From positions 519,349 to 583,348 of the forward strand of contig MNCI01006062.1 of the NCBI GenBank assembly GCA_015680685.1: DNA of 64,000 nt, given 5' to 3'. Below are positions 58,451-64,000 of the stretch, one piece after another. Origin of the DNA: Gnetum montanum (taxonomy: Eukaryota > Streptophyta > Gnetopsida > Gnetales > Gnetaceae). The position numbers and the translations under genes were made by a program. Numbering within the stretch: position 1 is the first letter of the stretch; each line of letters begins with the position of its first letter. The notes below the pieces were generated by a model. That model saw only the letters and a program-made list of their open reading frames with translations. It was not told the DNA's origin and ran no database searches.

Positions 58451-60814
58451 CTAGGTGTCTTTTGGTTTGGTGACCCCTGATCTCTTGTGTGCACACACTT
58501 GTCTTTTATATTTAGTGTGGGTCAGTGTCATGATTGTGTTGACATTTTGAAGTGTCAGTCCACAACTGCATCTTTCTTTATCATTAGTAATGCATGGAAT
58601 TTCTTGTCTCTCCACAGTGATATCTTCATCTGTTATATTTTGCATTAGAGTGGTAATGGATGTTGGCTCTTGTGCTGAATTGGAAGACATTGTTTTGGTG
58701 AGGAAGGATGTTGCACTTGGCTAGCCTTGTGCTAGTATTAATGAGCTAATAAATCTATGAGTTTTGTGCCCATATGTAGAAACTATCCTAAAGAAAGGAC
58801 ATTTTCAAGATTGTGGTTGAGATCTACCAGCATTATCATTTACATGTATGTTCATAGTGCAAGTGGCATTCTTCTGTTGATGTTGTGGTGAAAATCCTTC
58901 CTGCGTTGTTGGTGGTGACATAGGGTGGAGGGAAGTATGAGAATATTGAGGATGTCATAAAGGATGAGAGGTTTGAGATGGTGATCCCACAGGATATGCT
59001 GCTGGTTGATGATATTTAGGAGAGTGATAGTAGTGATTTGAGGTAAATGAAGTAGAGCCATTTGGAAAAACAGGTTGTTAAACATAATTGTCATATGGTT
59101 TCAGCTGGTAATAAGGGTGTTGCTGGTTTGATGATGGTATTCCCCATGACTATAGGTTTTACCACTATGGTCGATAGTAGCATTAAGGCTAATAAGAAGT
59201 TCCACTTGAATAGTACGATTGGTTGTATGACTGTCTATAATTACCTTGTGAATAAGGTAATTTCCTAGGCATTTGCTTTTGTACGAACTTAGGATTCAAA
59301 GTAAAAGCCCCAAACTCATGTAGATGTAACATAACTGGGTAATAGCCCTTTGGATTGTCATATTGGTAAATGTCACATCCATCATCCTCTACTATGGTTG
59401 AGTCTATAGCCTCTTCTACTATAGTTGTTTTCCCTTTTTTCTAATAAGTGCTCCTACCTGTTTCATTGGTCTTTTTCCTCTCCCTGTGTTGATCACTTGA
59501 TTCTTTTTGCGCTACTTTCTCCCCTATGGTTTCCAATTAGGTTTTAACTTTTTCATTCATCAACTTCCACATCTTATCTAGCCTTCCTTTGATCTTAGTT
59601 ATACCCTTTTGTATTTACAAGGTCTATTGTAAAATCAACTCATCTAGAGCCTCCTCTTTCTCCTTATCATACATATGGGCTTCTCTTGGTTGAAGAGTTG
59701 GATCCTAGTTATATTCCTCTACATTCTCTCATTTGCATGGCTCTTCCTCTTCTTTTGCCACCTATTCAACTAGCCTTCATATCTGATGGGCTTTTAATTT
59801 GGATAACCAACCTTGGGTATAAATCCCAATAGTCTCTCTTGTTTGGATATGAAGCCCATCTATGATGTAGAAAAGTTTCTCTTTTTGAGAGAAATCATGG
59901 CCTATATATATCTATGTAGTAGTGAATAGTATTTCCAAGGCCACATCCAAGGATTTATGTTTTTCTTGCCTCCGTCCTTGGATTTTTTTTCTCATGTTGG
60001 ACACTCTCACATAGGTTTGGTATTTCTCATTGAAGAGTTCCAACATTGTGGACAATCGATGTATTGAATCTAGTTCCAACGATCTATGATAACTTTCAAC
60101 TTCATCAACTAGTATCCTAGGAAATAGCTTAAGATTTTTCCACTCAATCTCGATGTTCTATAAGGCATAAGCATCATGGAAGGCTTGTAAGTGATGTTGT
60201 GGATTAGAGTTATAGCCTCTTGCAAATTTAGGGATGTTGTTCATGTTAAGCCTTTTGATGTGACTTTTCCTTTAATGCCTATGGGATATTCTAACTGCCT
60301 CCATTATCTACATAATGCTCCTAGTAACCAACAAGAATTCTTCATCATTAGACATATCGTGGTGATGATTTCTATTTCTATTTGTCTGATTATAATGATC
60401 TTCTCTATTTCTATTTCTATCTTTGTCTTAACCCCTTAGTGTTTCTCTATTTTGATACCTACATTCATCCTTGTTAGAACTAGATGTGGAAGAGGAAGAG
60501 GAAGAGGAAGATGGGGAACTGGGAGAATCACCATGGCTGCTATAGTTCTCCCCATGGTCCCTTGATTTATATTTTCTAGGTTTAGAGGACGTCCTAGGCC
60601 TTGAGGCCCTCCTTGATCTAAAACTGACTCCATCTCCTCTAAAATTGTCTATACTAGTTGAACGTACTCCTTGCATATAGTATGGGCTGAAATGAACATA
60701 TGAAATCCTTGGTTGAGGTTTTTCACTCCAATTTTCTTCAATATAGAAGCTATCATTTTTCCCATGAGTGTTTTCATCATATGATGCATTATTGGTCCTA
60801 TGTGAAGAAGACAT
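58451..60814 (-). pseudogene. E3 gag and downstream remnant
   Basis: It starts MSSSHRTNNASYDENTHGKN at 60814 and stays open for 128 codons, with a Ser-rich run (SSPSSSSSSSSTSSSNKDEC). The gag-domain part (60300-59900) is recognisable by alignment with E2 (IPKFARGYNSNPQHHLQAFH-like sense reading) but has stops. The Pro/His part is at 59094-58852. The last piece, 58690-58451 (MSSNSAQEPTSITTLMQNIT, RQEIPCITNDKERCSCG), matches the E2 segment KRKVPCITYSD. The D-T-G protease core is deleted. Confidence 0.65.
59141..59152 (-). repeat. PPT-like motif, E3 position P4
   Basis: Sense ATAGTCATGGGG. Matches E2 P4. Confidence 0.55.
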
Positions 60815-60926
60815 GGTTTTGTTTGATAATGTGTATGACTTAAATATTAATTTTTTCTACAAGATAGATCATTAATACATTTACAATGATTGTGTATAAT
60901 ATAACTAATCTAGATAGCTAGCACCA

Positions 60927-60944
60927 TCCCCGACAACGGTACCA
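60927..60944 (-). promoter_or_regulatory. E3 primer-binding site (tRNA-Asp type)
   Basis: Sense TGGTACCGTTGTCGGGGA, one base after the 5' LTR. It has three differences from TGGCGCCGTTGCCGGGGA, all transitions. Confidence 0.88.
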
Positions 60945-60945
60945 A

Positions 60946-61828
60946 TGATGAGCAGCAGGTACCCCTTACACCCAACCATATGAATCACAAGCATTCTCAC
61001 ACGATCCAGTTGAATTCCATGGATGGGACTAATTATGACATCTATATTGTTAAGCATTGATCATAGGATGTTGTATTCCCACTTGGACTAGTGGTAGCTT
61101 TGTTACGTATGGTTTAGTCCAAAGTGAGGCATATGATAATTGATGTTTTTAGGCCCATTTTACTCATAGTGATAAACATAATATAGAATGAAATTTAATT
61201 CTAAATCTAAGTAATGATGGTAATGTAACTCTACTCTAGCCTAGAGTAATGAGCATCCAATCTTGGCTTACCATACACGTCTTGGACCCATGTAACCGTT
61301 ATTGGGTTACCAAGCATTATGCTACTAGGCAAACCAAGCAATAACACTACTGGGATTACCAAACAATTACACTTAAATCCTCAAAACTAGTCATACTCAT
61401 TCTTCTTTACTAATAAATAAGAAAGTAAAGTACTTGGCAATGTAAATGTTTAAACTAAGAAAACAATAAAAACTATGTTGAGTAAAACAATAAAACTAAG
61501 TGGATGATGCAATGATGAAAAGCAATCTTAATCTTTGTTTCCAATCATGAACTATGCCCAAGTACATTTCACTCGAATAAAGATTTCATACAACTACTCA
61601 ACACCACACTGCGAGCATTAACTTTATCGCTGAAACTATGAAATGAAACTGCAAGAATCTCCCTAAGGATGGAATAAAATTTTTTCAGATCATGCATCCA
61701 AGTGCCATATTTATAGGCAGGCACACATCTTGTGATATAAGATATCTAATAACGTAGCATGAGATCTGATATCGGGGCTAAGATATCAAGGCTAAAATAT
61801 CTTAGTCGCTGAAAAACACAATTCATTA
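60946..61828 (-). repeat. E3 5' LTR (883 bp)
   Basis: On the + strand it starts TGATGAGCAGCAGG and ends ATTCATTA. It has about 70 bp more than the 3' LTR around 61535-61600. TATA at 61708-61715, with GATATC-type words at 61733-61800. Confidence 0.85.
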
Positions 61829-62274
61829 AACATAATGTACAACCATTCTAGTCAACAACCATCATGAGTATTAGCCATTAAAGGCAAATTCATTAAGTAT
61901 GTCTTCCATAATTGTGAACCATAAAGTGATTTATGATGAGTTTTATAACTCCAAGTTCCTCTTTATTATACTTCCATAAAAAAGGTTAAAACCATTTAGT
62001 CATAAGTCATGTCTTTTAGCAACCCACTAATAACAATCATTAGTTTATGATAAACACTATCTATGGCTTAACATATAGATTGATTAAATAGGCTTTAGTT
62101 TGACATGTTGAGGTTGCCAATACCTCAACATTCTTAACACCCTTCCTCAAACTTAAGTTGAAAATTTTGCTTCTCTTTTGATTAACTTCTATGGTTTGAT
62201 ATTCATCCTTCTTTGTTATTAACAACAAAGGATTAGAATAAAATAACAATTAGCATTCTCCATCAAAAACTTAT
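61829..62274. other. Spacer between E3 and E4
   Basis: Includes a hairpin-capable segment near 62104-62131 (TGTTGAGGT ... ACCTCAACA) and a minus-strand open frame (62249-62061) without recognisable motifs. It could be a remnant of another LTR element. Confidence 0.4.
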
Positions 62275-62688
62275 TGATGAGTGGCGAGGTACCCCTACAC
62301 TCAACCATACGAAATGAGCATAGCACGTGCGATCTGGTCAAACTTCGTAGACTAAATGCCTAAACGCCCCATGGAACACTTGGGGTTAATCATTCGTTGT
62401 CTTCCCAGACTTACTTGTTGTTGTCACGGTGTATGGTTAAGTAAGTCCGAGGTATATGATTTTTTTGGTCTTTTCTGGTTTTATCTCCTATGCTATGAGG
62501 TGAAGGGTTGAGAAACTAACTAACTCTAACTAAGGACCTAAGTCTAAATTAACTAGCATCAGCATCCATTCCCACTTACCGTACACACCCTAAACTATGC
62601 AACTGTGGCTACCAAACGCTAATCGTTACTGGGATCACCACACGTAACACACGTGCTCGAAGTGGTCGTACTGAGGCACCTAACTAGG

Positions 62689-62887
62689 CTAAACGTGATG
62701 AGCAGCCGATTCCTTGACTAGCCGTACACATCCATAGATGCTCGTAATCAAGTCGTACTCATCCCGTGTTCTAGGAGACAAGGGTGAGAGAATCTAATCG
62801 CGATGAGTAGCCGATTCCTTGGTTAGCCGTACACATTCGTCATTGCTCATAATCAAGTCATACTCATGCCACGTTACTAGGAAAATA
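62689..62887 (+). repeat. 105-bp tandem duplication in the E4 LTR
   Basis: Units starting at 62689 and 62794 share GATGAG(C/T)AGCCGATTCCTTG, TAGCCGTACACAT and AATCAAGTC(G/A)TACTCAT. This segment is absent from the E2 LTRs. Confidence 0.8.
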
Positions 62888-63142
62888 ATAAATAATATTA
62901 AATAAAATCCTATTCCATGCACTGCAAGGTTTATCCACAAAGCTCGTCTTTATTGCCATACACAACTTGCGTTCAGGTACAAAGCTGCTTAAATAAAGAT
63001 CCGTTCACTTGGGGACTCCTACTGCGGGCACATGGAAAATATTCTATCTCTCGAGTGATCAAACTGCCAGAGCTTCGCTACTTCTAGCTTAGGATAATAA
63101 ATGAGGGGAGTTCCGCCTCTTATTTATAGATTTGGTAGCAGA

Positions 63143-63209
63143 CCGCGATATCGCGTACGCGACATCGTAGGGGACGACGCGATATCGCAGCCCATGCAAT
63201 ATCGCATCT
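63143..63209 (-). promoter_or_regulatory. U3 palindrome array, E4
   Basis: Contains GCGATATCGC (twice), GCGTACGC, one GCGACATCG variant and GCAATATCGC, with the same AGGGGACGAC spacer as E2. Confidence 0.75.
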
Positions 63210-63214
63210 CATCA

Positions 63215-63229
63215 TACCCCCATGACTGA
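63215..63229 (-). promoter_or_regulatory. E4 polypurine tract (motif position P1)
   Basis: Sense CAGTCATGGGGGTA, directly before the 3' LTR. Confidence 0.65.
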
Positions 63230-63390
63230 ATGAAAACTCATCCTCGAGTTCCTTACAATAATATCAAGTAGGTATGGAATTATTGAGGGAAATGAAACTA
63301 ATGGGATGACATGTGAACGGATCATTATTACAAGACTTGAAAAAACTGGTGTCCATGACAATCAAGGGTGAACACCTTATTACAATGACA

Positions 63391-63792
63391 TCAGGCCTTT
63401 GTTGGCAACTGAGAAATAGAGAAAGAAAGAAGTGTTGCTGCTGCCAACGCCAAGATTTCACCTTCGTTGTTCATCCGTAAGCGCATCATCAATCTTGCTC
63501 CTTGCATAGCTACTTCAACGCTGCTCCATTCTGAGTGTTTGCTCCAGATCCAGTCCGTTATTGTATGTCCATCATCTACACACACAACGCAATCATATAT
63601 TAGCAAGGGTGGTTGAATCATCATGTAATTAATACCTTGCTTCGGTGTAGGTCCATTGGCTAGGTTGTGGTATGGCTGATATGGATCTGGGAATATATTA
63701 AGGATGACTACCGAAGGTGTAGGGGTTAGGAAGAAAATTAAAAATTTCGGGGCTAGGAGAAAATCGAAAACAATCAGGACCCGTACCCCCAT
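63391..63792 (-). CDS. E4 3' region open frame (133 aa, unknown)
   Basis: It opens with an ATG that lies inside the P2 motif (MGVRVLIVFDFLLAPKFLIF) and continues with FFLTPTPSVVILNIFPDPYQ, PYHNLANGPTPKQGINYMMI and DCVVCVDDGHTITDWIW to SFSISQLPTKA. It is hydrophobic at the N-terminus, which could be a signal or membrane segment. E2 keeps the same frame with at least three stops. No known family was recognised. It might be a relic of a 3' ORF, as some Tat/Athila elements have, or a chance frame. Confidence 0.3.
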   Translation of the reverse strand: MGVRVLIVFDFLLAPKFLIFFLTPTPSVVILNIFPDPYQPYHNLANGPTPKQGINYMMIQPPLLIYDCVVCVDDGHTITDWIWSKHSEWSSVEVAMQGARLMMRLRMNNEGEILALAAATLLSFSISQLPTKA

Positions 63793-63799
63793 GACTAAT
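63784..63799 (-). repeat. PPT-like motif, E4 position P2
   Basis: Sense GATTAGTCATGGGGGTA. It is homologous to E2 P2 at 47158. Confidence 0.65.
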
Positions 63800-64000
63800 C
63801 GCGAACCTCCGGTAGCGGTAGAATAGAGAAAGAAAAGGAGTAAGAAAGATATATAAAAAGGAACAACTATGGCATCGATGAAAGGGATGTCGAGATGGAA
63901 ATGAACAAGAACAAAATTAATTGCAAATGTTAAGGGAAAGAATTTAACTAATGCACCAAATAGGAATGTCAGTGGGTCCTCCCCAAAGCAGGCTTATGCC

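Larger units (their letters stand above)
54408..61828 (-). mobile_element. E3: second gag-type LTR element without pol (diverged relative)
   Basis: The two LTRs (54408-55213 and 60946-61828) are clearly alike. The sense strand is minus, with a tRNA-Asp primer site at 60927-60944, gag start near 60814 and a polypurine tract at 55214-55230. The interior matches E2 in order: gag, Pro-rich part (59280-58860), a PR-flanking frame (58690-58451), an A-rich repeat zone, and the CTCCCCAAAGCAGG segment near 56875. The protease active-site part seen in E2 is missing. No RT or integrase motif was found in 5.7 kb. The LTRs are related to E1/E2/E4 but well diverged. No clear target-site duplication. Confidence 0.85.
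62275..63214 (-). repeat. E4 3' LTR (940 bp) with an internal duplication
   Basis: On the + strand it starts TGATGAGTGGCGAGG and ends ATCTCATCA. It holds TATA (63121-63128), the palindrome array (63143-63209) and the leader motif (63012-63034, first base changed). It is longer than the E2 LTR because of a 105-bp tandem duplication. Confidence 0.9.
62275..64000 (-). mobile_element. E4: third element of the E2 family, cut by the window edge
   Basis: The 3' LTR (62275-63214) is followed, toward the right edge, by interior sequence matching E2 46618-47400. It ends inside the segment with CTCCCCAAAGCAGG that E2 has near 47355. Gag should lie beyond 64000. Confidence 0.9.

Noticed and set aside
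61749-61815. Evening-element-like word (AAAATATCT) in the E3 5' LTR suggesting circadian control
   Set aside because: It is a single word on one LTR, derived from the repeated GATATC-type words and not conserved in the other LTR. Too weak to claim.

Overview
The window is nuclear DNA of a seed plant with a very large, repeat-filled genome. Huge introns, several nested and decayed L1-type LINEs, Ty1/copia and Ty3/gypsy LTR elements and very low gene density point to a gymnosperm (conifer, ginkgo or cycad). That placement is inference from style, not from a marker gene.

The only host gene I can support is a STICHEL-like gene (DNA polymerase III gamma/tau-like family; Arabidopsis STI/STL proteins) on the + strand. 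Four consecutive exons are visible (3822-4041, 4223-4753, 7216-7678, 16999-17062). All are open, all join in compatible phases, and the joined product is about 426 codons. The AAA+ part lies upstream of the window and the C-terminal part lies downstream, so the last intron runs past the right edge (at least about 47 kb). If so, everything from 17063 to 64000 is intronic or lies beyond an unseen gene end.

Layout. 1-2365: 3' part of LINE-A (+). 3822-17062: STI-like exons, with introns holding LINE-F (5730-6660, -), LINE-G (8240-8660, -), two tRNA-like SINE copies (9204 and 16341) and a nearly complete decayed LINE-B (9681-15560, +). 17783-20400: LINE-E (-). 21640-28312: a LINE 3' tail, then a full-length LINE-D (+) with a target-site duplication and poly-A. 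30428-34199: GC-rich, younger LINE-C (-), abutting LINE-H (34240-36510, -). 38739-44359: Ty1/copia element (+) with both LTRs and an iMet primer-binding site, interrupted at 41403-41929 by a solo gypsy LTR with a 5-bp duplication. 45819-52783, 54408-61828 and 62275-64000: three minus-strand LTR elements (E2, E3, E4) that have a tRNA-Asp-type primer site and a gag (with protease in E2) but no visible reverse transcriptase or integrase.

Four observations stand out. (1) The LINEs share a C-terminal extension after the zf-RVT domain: a short conserved block (consensus AMGxTPTFEPD...ELW) followed by a Glu/Arg/Gln-rich coiled coil. (2) The gag-only LTR family repeats a polypurine-tract-like motif (sense AGTCATGGGGG) at four matching internal positions. 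(3) Its U3 promoter carries a CpG-rich palindrome array built on GCGATATCGC and GCGTACGC. (4) Premature stops in the LINEs are mostly TAG, often where Gln is expected, which fits cytosine deamination at methylated CAG (CHG) sites.
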